DNA of 64,000 nucleotides, from the NCBI GenBank assembly GCA_029204225.1, contig CM055109.1, positions 1,128,673 through 1,192,672 of the forward strand, given 5' to 3'. The first letter of the stretch is position 1. Every line of letters starts with the position of its first letter. This DNA comes from Diphasiastrum complanatum (lineage: Eukaryota > Streptophyta > Lycopodiopsida > Lycopodiales > Lycopodiaceae). Positions 1 to 11,900 of this stretch are shown here, one piece after another. The notes beneath the pieces were generated by a model, which was given only the letters and a program-made list of their open reading frames with translations, had not been told where the DNA came from and did no database searches. The position numbers were made by a program, and so were the translations under genes.

Positions 1-17
1 CACTGATTTGTGCCACT

Positions 18-141
18 CATTCCCCTTTGAGATTGATCCATAGCTTGGGGGCTAGATCTGTTCGATCTAGGTTTGGTTGGGTTGATTTGTCCACCATCCG
101 TTCCCTTGTTGGTTGCCTGTATTCGCATGTTTAGATAGTAT
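18..141. repeat. Left arm of long inverted repeat
   Basis: This stretch is the reverse complement of 2055-2156. Long shared blocks lie on both sides of an extra ~26 bases in this arm (about 40-67). The arms enclose a hAT transposase relic and a gypsy integrase relic, so the whole 18-2156 looks like one compound unit. No target-site duplication was found outside the arms, so the element type is unknown. Divergent, inverted LTR fragments are an alternative. Confidence 0.7.
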
Positions 142-183
142 ACTGTGTGAAGGAATTTATACTTTAGTTCCTCTCACAAGCTT

Positions 184-1135
184 ATGCAGTGCAATCTTGT
201 GAGAGGACACGCAATGCAAGCTCACGTATCCCCCATACCTCTCCCACCAAGAGATTGGCTTCAACATGCTACCTCTTTGTTGAGCAACCGGTCTCCCAAA
301 AGTAAGACCATAATCAACATATATCAAAAGTTCATCTCCCAATGCCTGCTATGTATTGACATCAATATTTGATTGCCAGTCCACCCTCCTCCAAAGGGCA
401 TGCTAGATGTGGGCAACATGTAGTGGCTTATGGGACCATTGCCATTTGGTTTGCCACTTTTTTTTTATCTCTTCAAGCCTATGTGAGTCAAAATGTAAGT
501 TTTTGGACAAGTATCAATAGACTTGTGAATCGTGATTGTATCAGAGACTAGAGTTAAAAAAATTCAAATTACAAGTAGAGCCTAGGAATCAAGATTCAAG
601 ATAATGGATTACAATGCTAGGCTCAACATGGTGCAGCTATGCAACTGCTCACCCATTTGCTCCTCGAACTCATAGAAAGGGCCCAAAGTGGATCCTTCTC
701 TGTCTGTGAGATGCAAGGCGGTGTGTAGCACCTATAGCAGGATAACCATTTGCCGAAGTGTATTTTGCACCTTCATCAGCCGCTCCAAGACAATGAAAAT
801 ATATGCAAAACTGATCATGATGGGAAGTTGGAACATTTCATAGCTTTAGAAAACTTATCATTCAAAGTTCAAACCTCATTAATGATTAAAATTTAGCACA
901 ATTCACAAAGAATTAAGATGAATGCAAATTGCAATTTGCAAACTTGTTACTTGGTGGGGGCAGGCTTGAGGATCTCTAGGGCTTTGAATCCCCTACAGAT
1001 CGAGAGGACCTTCGGTCGATTGGTGACAAACCTCACCCAGAATCAAGTGATGTCCACTATCTCCTTAACCCATGGTAATTTTGCAATGTCCTCAATCAAC
1101 AGGTGCAAACAATGAGTTGCACATGGGGTCCAAAA
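184..1135 (-). pseudogene. hAT transposase remnant (DUF659 to dimerisation domain)
   Basis: On the minus strand, in order, this holds pieces of a plant hAT transposase. A DUF659-like WTPCATHCLHLLIEDIAKLP stretch lies near 1134-1060. It is followed by RFVTNRPKVL-like and EILKPAPT-like pieces near 1030-940, a REGSTLGPFYE-like piece near 690-660, and a C-terminal KPISWWERYGG dimerisation-domain motif near 250-220. Frames shift between pieces and stops are frequent, so it is not functional. The same domain order is seen in the better preserved hAT element at 4313-9384. The segment joins a gypsy integrase relic on the same strand without a gap at about 1135. Confidence 0.7.
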
Positions 1136-2054
1136 AAGAGACACACCCGATGATTCATCCAACAGGTCCAATTGGTCTCCAGAACCAAGATGCTCACCTT
1201 CACGTAGACTCTTCTTGAGTCGGCTTACGTGACAAACCGGGTGCACTTGAGTTCCTTCCGAGAGGTCCAACTGGTAAGCTAAGGATCCGATCTTTTTCAA
1301 GATCTACGGTCCTCTATATCTAGGGGACAATTTATAATGCTTGCCGGTACGCATTACACTAGAATTCTTCGGGATTCTCAAATATACCCAATCCCCCACT
1401 TGAAAGTCTTGCGGTGATCTTTTCAGATTTGCATAATGCCGGTCCCTATCCTGGGCACACTGGACATTTTCACGTGCAATCCGTAGCATTTCCTGCATAT
1501 CATGTAGAAAATCCGCTACCTTCTGAAACATGATCGACCGAGTCTCTACTGCAATAGGTGATCTGGGCTCAAAACCATACATAAGCATAAACGGGCTATA
1601 ACCGGTAGCCGAATGCTTACTACAATTATAGGCAAACTTGATCAATGGAAGATACTTCTCCCAATCAGATTGCCGTCGGGAAACATATGCTCGTAGCATT
1701 TGTTCCATTGTCTGATTTGTTCTTTCCGTCTGTCCATCCGTCTCAGGATGATCAGAAGAACCCAAGCTCAGAGTCGTCTCTAGTTTAGCAAACACAGCCG
1801 ACCAAAAGTGACCGGTGAACTTCGGATCGTGATAGCTCACAATATCACTCGGTAATCCGTAACGTCTAAACAGACGCTCTACAAATGTCTGAGCTAAATC
1901 AGAAGCCTTCGCCGTGGTCTTTACCGGGATAAACGTAGCCAATTTGGTAAGACGGTCGACCACAATCCAAATTGCATCATGCTGTTTATTCGTCCGCAGC
2001 AGTAACCCAACCACGAAATACTATCCCATCTCTTATCCAGGATATCCAATGGAG
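1136..2054 (-). pseudogene. Ty3/gypsy integrase remnant
   Basis: The minus strand keeps an integrase core open for 236 codons (2014-1304). It shows a DAIWIVVDRLTKLATFIPV block, an IVSYHDPKFTGHFW catalytic block and the DHPETDGQTERTNQTMEQML block with its conserved Asp. A later SPRYRGP stretch and a VHPVCHVSRLKK stretch (1300-1160) correspond to the region before the chromodomain. A frameshift separates the WDSIS motif near 2030 from the integrase frame. It is distinct from the gypsy family at 45.7-52.1 kb. It is flanked by the hAT relic and by the right arm of the inverted repeat. Confidence 0.85.
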
Positions 2055-2156
2055 ATACTATCTAAACATGCCAATACAAGCAACCAACAAGGGAACGGAT
2101 GGTAGACAAACCAACCCAACCAAACCTAGATCGAACGACTATCTCAAAGGGGAATG
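2055..2156. repeat. Right arm of long inverted repeat
   Basis: Reverse complement of 18-141, with only scattered mismatches apart from the extra bases in the left arm. It begins directly where the gypsy integrase homology ends. This suggests that the gypsy and hAT fragments were enclosed by the arms rather than inserted independently. Confidence 0.7.
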
Positions 2157-3770
2157 AGGAATCACTCTAGCAGCATGTAGCTACCAATCATGCAATCAAG
2201 CATACGTGAGAGCCCAATAGGTATACTTATACCCTCCAAGGCCCATGCACCACTAGTAGTGCACTGTGACACCTCACTGGACACCTCTACAGCCTATCTG
2301 GGCCACGTCATCCAGTTCCCCAATCACTCACTGACAGACCCATACAAATCCACCATCATGAGTTTAGGCCTACAACCATTAATTATGACCTTAAACACAT
2401 AAGGGCCCCAATTCCCTTATAGTCACAATTAACTTGCGGGTTGTTGGTCTACTGATCCCTAGCATGGACACGCTACCCGAGACCAGTCGTGGGCATGACA
2501 TAAAGTGTCTTTTCTCTTATCCACATGAATAAGAGATATAGACTCTTCACTATGCAATTAAAATGCCTCATTTCTGTCCACTACAATTTACGCCTACTGG
2601 ACAAGAAGAGAGGTGCTCGAGAGGTCTTATAGGTACACTACCAAGTCGTAAATTGGTACTTAAGTTTCAAATTTTAACATTCAACTTTCAAGTTTCAAGT
2701 TTGAAAGTTGAAATTTGAACATTCAGTAGTGCACTAGTGAGTGGTGACTTATTATTGATGATTGAAATTTGATTTTAAGGCTTGCCGCTTGAATAATGAT
2801 TTTGATTGATTCCTAACTCTTAATTCTTGAAATTTCGCAATGCACAGGTGAACCCTAAAGATATTGATGTGATGAAGGTCCCTGACCTTCCTGCACGGGG
2901 GGATGAGGAGGAAGAAGGTGTGTGTTCTCTTTGATTCATACGAAGAGGAGGAACAGGCTCAGTGTTGCATAGTTCGATAAGTTGATGTATGCGCACGCCA
3001 ATCTACGGCTTTTGAAGAAGCTAAAGGAGACAAGGGAGCCCCTATAGGTCAATTGTAATTTGCAAGTTGCAACTGTGTTTGAACATTGAAATTTGAAGTT
3101 TGAACTTTCAACTTTGAACCATATTCTTATAACTTAATAGTAAATAATAATCAATCTACTAAATAGAAAAATTAAACTCTAATTTTGAAGTTTTAGTGAC
3201 ATTCTAGATGTTTTGTTGTACATGTTACAGGTAAATCGGGATGAAATAAACGTGACAAAGGTTCCAACTTATGTTTATTTCAAAGCTAAACTTTGTAAAT
3301 ATCTTTAAGTTATGGCAATTGCAGACTTTGACGAAAAAAATATTGACACATTTCTCAACACTTTATCATTGTTGTCCATTACTCGCCAATTGTCATCCAT
3401 TTTGGCATAGGTTTCCCTATTTCAGCATGCTTCAAATAGTTGACAACCGGCTAATCTCTCCAATTTGGATTGGCCAATTCTTTTTTTTGGAATTAACGAA
3501 TTAGATTTAACATGAAAAAAATTCAAATCAATAATTATTTATTTTTTCCTCATCTACCCAAAATGGATATCTATAGGTTCAGGCAGGAAGTTCAAACTTT
3601 CCAGATTTCAAGGATCGGATTCAGCGACCATCAAGGAGATATAGAAATTCTATTGTTTATGAGAAGGCCTAGATTTTTGGCCGGGAATCAATGATAGTCC
3701 AATCTTGCTCAAAGATTACCGCAGAATAGAGCCAGCCAATATTCTTCCCTTAAAAAGAAAAAACATTCAC
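2157..3770. other. Non-coding stretch, AT-rich repeat words, no gene recognised
   Basis: No convincing coding region was found. Near 2667-2722 and 3080-3120 the sequence is dense in short inverted words of the TTTGAAAGTTGAA type. These resemble, at lower GC, the word-packed ends of the hAT-like elements elsewhere in the window, but no terminal repeat or target duplication could be placed. A short acidic reading (DEEEE) near 2895-2925 could be a relic of a hAT tail. The last MMS19 exon(s) would be expected here or further left but were not recognised. Confidence 0.4.
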
Positions 3771-3927
3771 TATTTTCTCTCAACAAACTCAAGAGATGCT
3801 GAGAAATTATACCATAGTGAGTATCAACCAAAAAGGAAGATAACACCAAAAGAATTGCCAATACTAAATTCATGTCCCTGGAGTCTTTAGAGAGAGCTGG
3901 AAGTGCTTCTAGAAGCAATGGCAGTAC
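3771..3927 (-). CDS. MMS19: MMS19 exon (C-terminal HEAT region)
   Basis: The acceptor is TTTCCAG before 3927; the proposed donor is GTGAAT at 3770. It reads [16 protein letters not shown] followed by [17 protein letters not shown], which is the C-terminal HEAT segment of plant MMS19 (family pattern LQPLILEGLSVLS, then LLLVLSGTL). It starts in phase 0, fitting the preceding exon, and leaves one base for the next exon. The final ~70 residues of the family are not seen below this point. The donor is only moderately strong, so the 3' edge is less certain than the 5' edge. Confidence 0.8.
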
Positions 3928-6900
3928 CTGGAAAGAAACAAACATTTATGTATAGAAAGAAGATCACTGTAAGACTATGCAGAAACCAGAAAAAGCAATC
4001 AGTTGCAATAACTGTATACACCAGACAACAGTCTCTTTGTCTGTAAGAAACAATGCATGGCCCCAAAACAAAATGCTGGGACGGATATCTTTGCAGGTCA
4101 CTATAGAAACTTGACATACAAAACCACCTTTTCTGCCTCATTTCAAATGTCATATGGAACACATCTTGTACGGAACGTGGGAAAATTTAAAACATTCCAT
4201 AGGGAGCATAATTTTTTAAAACATAAAAAAAAATTTTAGATTATTTGTTTAGATATTTTGTGTACGTACTGAATGAAATCAACCTAAAAAGAAACCCAAG
4301 ACTGGTATGTAACATAGTTGCAGCGAATCGCGATTCGCTTCACAGAATCATGGAAAAGAATCGTTAAAAAAAAAAACCAGAAACTCGATTTCGGGCCTCC
4401 TCGCGCACAGAACCGCGCCAGCAGTGGAGGAGGCAAAATTTTTTTCTGAGAGCTGTGGGCGTCCAATCTTCGCAAGTGAATAGTTGGCAGGCATCTACTC
4501 GGCGATACGGAGGTGGTGTGCACGGTGCCCAATTGTTGACATTGAGCTGTAGGCAACCAAATCGAGCATAGTTTGGCTCTAGACCACCTTTCTTCATGCC
4601 CACAGTGATTCCTACAGCGTCAGTTTCAGCCGTTACGGCACGCCTAGCGAGATTTGAACACCACATTCCAAATGCTTGTGTATTTTTGCCATTTTCACAT
4701 AATGACTTGTTGGAAACCGAGTGAGGTGATGTCTGAGCCTAGAATGCATTTCCACATGCCTGCATAGACTCCTACGACCTCCGTTCCGCCCGTCTACGTC
4801 CGTATCACAAATTTCAATTTTCATGCCCTGATTCCATACTTTTTAGGGTTTAGGCGTGAACCATCGTGCAAACATCTGCTAAGGGCGCGGTTTAGGCCCA
4901 CACTACACTCCTTTATGCCTGCACGGACTCTGACGCTAACGTCAGTCCCCTGTTATCCCTCATACAGAAATTATTCTATCCCACGCCCTAATCTCATGTT
5001 CTTCTTTGGCACTTGGTATAATGTGTGAACTGGAATCGTTCTGATGTATGCTCTGGTATTTTGAGCTCTATTTGAGCTCGGTAATGTTGTTCAATGCAAT
5101 GTATTTTTTTCTACTGAACGTTTGCCTGATTATTTGTTGTTTGCAGGTTTAGGGTCGTGTTGATACGATGCCAGTGCGGGACCGAGGCCTTTGGGCTGAG
5201 GTTGAGCTTACCGACGGGGATGTGGGCACACACCATGGCTCAGGCACCCGCAGATGGAGATGCTTGCATTGCAGTGGTCACTTCACGGGATCACTCACCA
5301 GGGTTAGGGCTCACTTGCTGCGGGTCAGAGGGCCAGATGGGAGGACATTGGGCATATATGATTGCCCCAGGATTTCTGATGAGTATCTGCAGAGATTGTC
5401 TACCATGTACGGGCCCGATACTGAATCACAGGGTTCTAGACAGGGACAGGTAGCAGGAGCAGTTACAGGCAGGCATGCAGGAGGGCTCACAGGCAGGCAG
5501 GCAGAGCCTACCATGGGTATTGGGCCCAGTACATCACGGGCAAGGCATGGTACAGCTGCAGGGCGTAGTACATCACAGGTTGGGCATGGTACAGGTGCAG
5601 GGCCCAGTACATCACGGGCAGAGCATGGTACAGCTGCAGGGCCCAGTACATCACGGGCACAGCATGGTTCAGGTGCAGGGCCTAGTACAGCACCTTCAAT
5701 TCCATCCGCAGCAGCAGCAAGACCATCAGATGAGCATGTTAATTCAGCAGCAACGGGTGCTTCTCGACCCGCCTCCTCGACAGCAGATGCACCACATGCT
5801 TCGGCAGATGTTGCCAAAGAGAGTGACACACCCACGGATCAGCCATCCGTTGGGCATGCTAGACCACGAGCACCATATACACAGCAGAGAGGGGTTAGGC
5901 CCAGGCAGCAGACCCTTGATCGATGCGGCTGGCAGAGAGAGCAGCAGGCTCGTTGCACTCGACTGTGTGGCCAGTTCTTTTACGAGTGCGGCATTGCCTT
6001 TGTTGTTGCTGACACTTGGGTGTTCAGGGAGTTCTGTGCACAGATGGCGGCCGTGGATGCTACATGGACACCTCCCAGGCGAGAGGCACTACGAGGCAGC
6101 TTCGTCAGGAGGAGGAGACCATCGCGGGAGTTGAGTTCCATTCGCTCAGCTTGGCAGCAGTAAGTAACTTGTCTTTATAATCTCTTTGCATGTGTTTAGG
6201 ATTTACTGGTGCCGCAATTTTTGCATGTAGCTAATGAGTGTTTTGCGGCAGGTATGGATGCACGATATTGAGTGATGGATGGACCGACATTCGTCGGCAA
6301 TCCGTCATCAATGTCTTGGTTTCTTGCCCGCTTGGCACAGTATTCCTACGTGGCGTGGATGCCACTCGAGGTGGTGACGCCATCACAACCGATTTCATAT
6401 GGGAGGTCATTAGAGATGTTATTGCTGACATCGGGGTTGAGCACGTGGTTCAGGTTGTCACCGACAACGCCTCGAACTGCAAGCAGATGGGCGAGATGAT
6501 GATGAGGGAGCACCCCAGCATTGTGTGGTCACCCTGTGCTACACATTGCATAAACTTGCTCATCCACGACCTGTGTGCGCTTCCATGGATCAGAGCGGTA
6601 TAGTTTGTTCTATTTGCTATGCTTTCTTCCTTCAATGCTGCTAACCACATCTCAACTACTGTCTAAACTTTTTTACTAGATGTTTGTGTTGCAGATCACT
6701 TCTACGGCCATGCGCCTGGTCACTTTTGTCACCAGGAAGAGGCGTGTGTTGGCCCTGTTCCGCACCTTCTCCACCCTAAACCTAAAGAAGCCCGCACCCA
6801 CACGCTTTGCGTTTTACTTCTTGGTGCTAGAGCGATTGGTGGTGGTGAAGGACGCATTGCGGCGGATGGTTTCCAGCATGGACTTCCGGGACTTTACAGA

Positions 6901-8875
6901 CCTCCCCCATTCGGCATTTTTCCAGTCCACTGTGTACGGCGACGAGTTTTGAAGAGCTGCTAAGGAGATTAGTGGGATCCTTCTACCCATTTACAGAGTG
7001 CTGCGCCTGGTAGACCGTGAGGGTTGCACCCTCGGTCTCATTTACGAGTTCATGGACCGCATCGGCGAGGAAATTCTGTTGTCAGCCTTGGACGAGCACA
7101 GGTATGACTCTTCAGTGTCTAGTTTGTTGTTTCTCACTCGAGTCTGATGCGTTTCTTTTATGCTATGGTTTAGTGATTGTTGTAATTTGTCTACTGTAGG
7201 AGGCTCGAGATCTCACATATCTGGGAGGCCAGATGGGACTACTTCCACCGACCCATCCACGCCGTAGCCCACATGTTGCACCCCTTGTGGCACTCTACCC
7301 GAGAGAGGGACGATCCGGAGCTGTACCGGGGATGGGTGGAATACACGGAGCGTGTATGGCCCGGACCAGGTACGTGTGAGAAATCGGTTGGTAGCAATGT
7401 TACTACAGTATTGTACTCATTGGTAGTGTCTGAATTCGAGGGGTCTTACATGTGCCATGTTTTTCCTTTTGCCAACAGGTCCGATGCTGGCCAACATTGC
7501 AAGCCACCTGCTCGCATTTGAGCGCTTCCAGTTTCCTTTTGATGGAGAGCAGAGTCGATGGAGGGAGGATCAGTTGAGGCCCGTTACATGGTGGTGCATC
7601 CACGGGCGCAGCACAGGTGACCTGAGGCGATTGGCTGAGAGAGTCCTTGCACAGGACTGTTCAGCAGGAGCTTGTGAGCGGAATTGGAGCACCTGGGCCT
7701 TGTATCACACGTAGAAGAGGAACAGGTTGTCCATCGAGCAGTGTAGGCGGTTGGTGTTTGTGAACACCAACGGCAGTATGTTGAGGCGCACACGAGGAGA
7801 GGGTCAGATGCTCGAGGTGAGTCACATCATCACCCCTTTTTTCTTGCTATGCTTTGATGAATTGATTTGCTTTCAAAATATGCAGTGAGTTGCACAATAC
7901 CTGCCTGACAACAATGTATTGTTTTTGGTTGCAGGTGGACCCTGACACTTGCTTGGTGGATTCGATAGCTGCTGCTCCTCGGGCACCACCCACACAGGAG
8001 GAGATGGATGATGAGATCCATAGAGAGCTCTACAGACAGGCACAGGCTGACGCACGGCTTTACGGCGACAGAGGAGGACAGAGAGGCAGAGGGAGAGGGC
8101 TGAGGAGGGAGATGACGAGGGCTCGGAGGGTGGAGAGATGCTCGGGGCAGACTATGTGGAGGAGGAGGAGTGGGTTGAGGGAGATACAAAGGAGGACGAG
8201 GAGATGTGGGCGGAGGCACAGAGGGATGACCTGGATGACCTGCTGGTGGACCCTGATGCAGAGACAAAGGAGGAGCCAGCCATTCCTGCATGTAGGCCTA
8301 GGGGGAGACCTAGAGGTTCTGGGAGGGGGGGGCTGAGTACTCTTTTTGTAGACAGGAGTGGAGTATCACAGGAAGCCGTCGGCCAGGCATCATCACAGTG
8401 GGTAGGGCCATCCCAGGGTGTAGGGTCACAGCCACCTGACACACAGGCACGACGGAGTAGACACAGGGCTGGGGGCAGCCAGATGGGGGCCAGAGGAGGG
8501 GAGAGAGGCAGAGGCAGAGGCAGAGGTAGAGGCAGGGGGAGGGGGGTGGTCCAGAGCCAGAGCACGCAGCAGGGATCCAGAGCACGCAGTAGAGCTAGGG
8601 CCACACCACGGCATATGGCTCCCTCCAGTTCCGATTCATCTGCGGACCCATGGGACCTGCAGTCCACAGATTCGGATGATTTATCCTACCATGACTCTGA
8701 CGAGCCTTAGTTATATAGTTTTCATTATGTTCATGGAACATCATTGTACCCCTTTTTGGTGCCATGTGGCCCGATATTATATATTATGATGATCCTATTC
8801 ACAGCATTGTCGTGATTCAGTATTGTTCTTTGTGGTTTTAGTTCAGTAACTTCGGTTTCATGGCTTATGATTTAT

Positions 8876-8960
<85 letters not shown>

Positions 8961-11900
8961 GGTTGTTTTGTCAAAAATTGTTTCATTTAAGGCTAAAGTT
9001 CAGAATGATTCAGCTAGGTTTTTGTTCAGCATGGTTTTAGTTCCGTTTGTTGTGAATTGTGATCAGAGAGAGATAGATAGAGGGAGAATCAGAGAAAGGG
9101 AGATTCTTGCTATGTTCATTGGAAGCCCCAATGTGTTCTCTTTTTTTTATATGGGATGCAGCTTTAGCGTAAAGGGACCATCCTGCACCTGAAACAGTCG
9201 GCAAACTACACAATCATATTCCCCTCAATTAAAACTTTAATCTGATACCCGTATTGCACAAAAAAATTTCAAAAAAAAAAAAAAAAGGATTCTACACGAT
9301 TCTGGGAAAATCCCGAATCGCGAATCGGGATCGTGATTCTGATCGCAATTCTGAATTGCGATTCAGAATCGCGCTGCAACTATGGTATGTAATATGCATG
9401 CATGTACTGTACAGAATATATAGCAAGTTTTTTTAATGGGAAAAACTTCTAAAAAATTTAGACCTTGTGAGTTTTCAACATTTTCGTTTATTGATAAGGA
9501 ATTATAATGAGCTGACATTGACTCTGCTGGAGAACTTAAGCTTGCAAACTAGCCGTTTATACTGCCAAAAGGTGTCAGAATACGGTTCGATATTAGCAGT
9601 CAGGCATATGGCCAAATCAAATTTACAACCACTCCCATCTGAAGAGCTTTCAAGAAGTATTAAACCTACCTTTGCACATCATAATGAGAACTAATCAACA
9701 TGCATTTTCTAACAAGAAACACAAGAAGATCAAGTAGCAAACATGGTGAACTGTCACCATCAGCAGCTCGTTCACTGGATTAAGAGCCCACTAAAGAAAG
9801 TACATCCTCCCTCCAGATTGAGTGTTTCTTTCTTCAGTTTTTGTACTCATTTGTGCTCCTTATTCATAAGTGCCCTTCACAACTTGAAGAGCTCACTGAA
9901 GTGTTTTCATGAACAGAGTACCCCTTTCCAATGCCAACATCTAATCTCTTTCACTCTTCAATCACCTAATATTGAAGTCATAAATGCAGCATTTCCAATG
10001 AATAGACAGAAATCTAGCAACCTGCAAACCCCATCTTCATGATAGCCATGCTATCCAAGATTGAGCTATTAAAACTTGATCCTTGTGTCCCTTAAACAGT
10101 ATCCATAATGGTATAAAAATCTTTCTTCATTAATATATGCCAATACAGGGTATTGACACTGACTGTAGCTATACTTCTTCCACTAACTCACTTGATTATG
10201 CCTTAGAAAATTGAAGGATTTTAGGCCTTCAAGATTGGGGTTCAGTGTCAAGCTAAAGCTCTAAACTAGCCCTAAAGATGTGTTTATCTTCTCAAATTTA
10301 AGGCCCTTCAATATGGGATTTCATGTATTAACACTAAACTGCTTCCTTATTTCCACCAATTGACCATGATTTACACCACATAAAAGCATTATACAGGATC
10401 TGTTACTGTCAGAGTCAGCCAAACAGACATGTTTTAGAACACATGAGGGAGAATAGATTATAATCCTTTTTTCATAATATTATTCGTTTTGTTCTAAAAT
10501 GCTTTGTTCCGTTTTGACAAAATTTATAACAAACAACGGTGACAAAATATGTCTCACAATCCATCTTGGGAGCATTTATACGTATTTTTTAGAGTTTTGT
10601 ATTTTATGATCCATTGTTTAGTCTTGCTCGTTTTGTCACCATTTGTTTGTTAAAAAAACGAGAAAAAAAGAGAGAAAATCAAGTGTTTTTACATGTGTTT
10701 GGACGTGGTTCGTAAGTCCCACTTTAAGCTCATTCATGATCCATTATTTCCCACATCTTCAAGGAGATTCTAGTGTGTAAAATATACAGTAAAGCTTGAA
10801 AAAAAATAAACATAATAGCAACTTTTTTCTTCTAAAGAGAAAAAATCAAAATCTCTGTTCTATTCACTGCTCAACCTTTGCAGATTATTTAGTTCAATAG
10901 AGGAAGGTTAAAAAAATTACCATATAATGTAAAAAACACAAGCTTGTTACTTCTACCAAAATTCACATGATAAGCAATGAAGGAGCTCACAAGCTGAACA
11001 TCAGACATAAGAGCAGTGTGTGGAGTCTCTGAAATCAAATGCCCTAATCCTCGAAGCAACCATATCCTGGACAAACCATCAGGCCAAAATTACACCAAAT
11101 GACATAAGTGCACTATATTACAACCATAACTTGTTACTTTGAGCTAGATAATCAGAAGTCAATAGGTCTCAGCAATAAATGCATTCATTCCAATGATACT
11201 TGCAGACAAACATGTTGGGTCACAACAACATGGATCACCAAAAATTTCCCATTGCCCAGCATTATCAAACCAGCCTTTGAACCACCCCCATAAATTTTGA
11301 AGTCCTGATTTTCAAATTTCAATAGAAGGAAAAGGAAGAAACGCACTCATTTTATAGCACACAATTTTCACTAGCCTTCTATAACATTAAGTATGACACT
11401 TCTGACATGAACAATATCCTTATAGGGATGTGCCGCCTTCACTGACCAAATAGTAAACTCATCTGTCCCATGGGAATCTAGCCTTGCCTTAAGTGCAAAC
11501 ATGCTTAATATCAGGCTTGAAGCCCTGTAATACTCAGTGACACACCACTAGCAATTGGTGAGAGTGACCTTGTAGCATATTTTTCATTGATGTTTGGAAA
11601 CATTTAGATCTTCCTCTTCATCTTTTCACTAATCTTATACATCCTCCTCCAAAATGCATAGCAACTACTTTTGATGGGACTGATTAAATTGATGATAAGA
11701 TGTTTCCTCGAGGCTGGATTCCTATATACTGAATCTTGCTCTATGTTTCCCATCTCCCAAGTGGGAAACATTTTTCTGATCTATAACTATCATTGTATAA
11801 AGCATCATCACCAAGATGAAGCAATCTTGACCTCCTTGGAGAGCTAGTTATCTTCAGCTACCATTTGGGAGAATTCGTTTGGAGCCTTTTCCTATAGTAT

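Larger units (their letters stand above)
4313..9384 (+). mobile_element. Complete hAT transposon with TIRs and 8-bp TSD
   Basis: The left end begins CATAGTTGCAGCG and the right end is its exact inverse (13-bp TIR). The element is flanked by a perfect 8-bp duplication GTATGTAA (4305-4312 and 9385-9392). Eight-base duplications and a BED/DUF659 transposase identify the hAT superfamily. Just inside both TIRs are clustered copies of the palindromic word GAATCGCGATTC and half-words, about 4325-4400 and 9290-9375. Length is 5,072 bp. It sits in an MMS19 intron, on the strand opposite to the gene. The transposase carries two in-frame stops, but the termini look intact, so it could be mobilised only in trans. 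Confidence 0.93.

Noticed and set aside
3512-3694. Plus-strand stretch HLPKMDIYRFRQEVQ resembles the last MMS19 HEAT segment
   Set aside because: It is on the strand opposite to the gene and lacks splice sites and the following conserved residues, so it is taken as coincidence.
5311-5835. 174-codon minus-strand ORF opposite the hAT first exon
   Set aside because: Overlaps the BED-finger exon and its repetitive linker; composition mirrors the plus strand.
8860-9192. 110-codon ORF across the (GA)n tract
   Set aside because: Arg-Glu repeat produced by the microsatellite. The same applies to ORFs over the (TC)n tracts at 15.2, 31.0, 36.0 and 43.2 kb.
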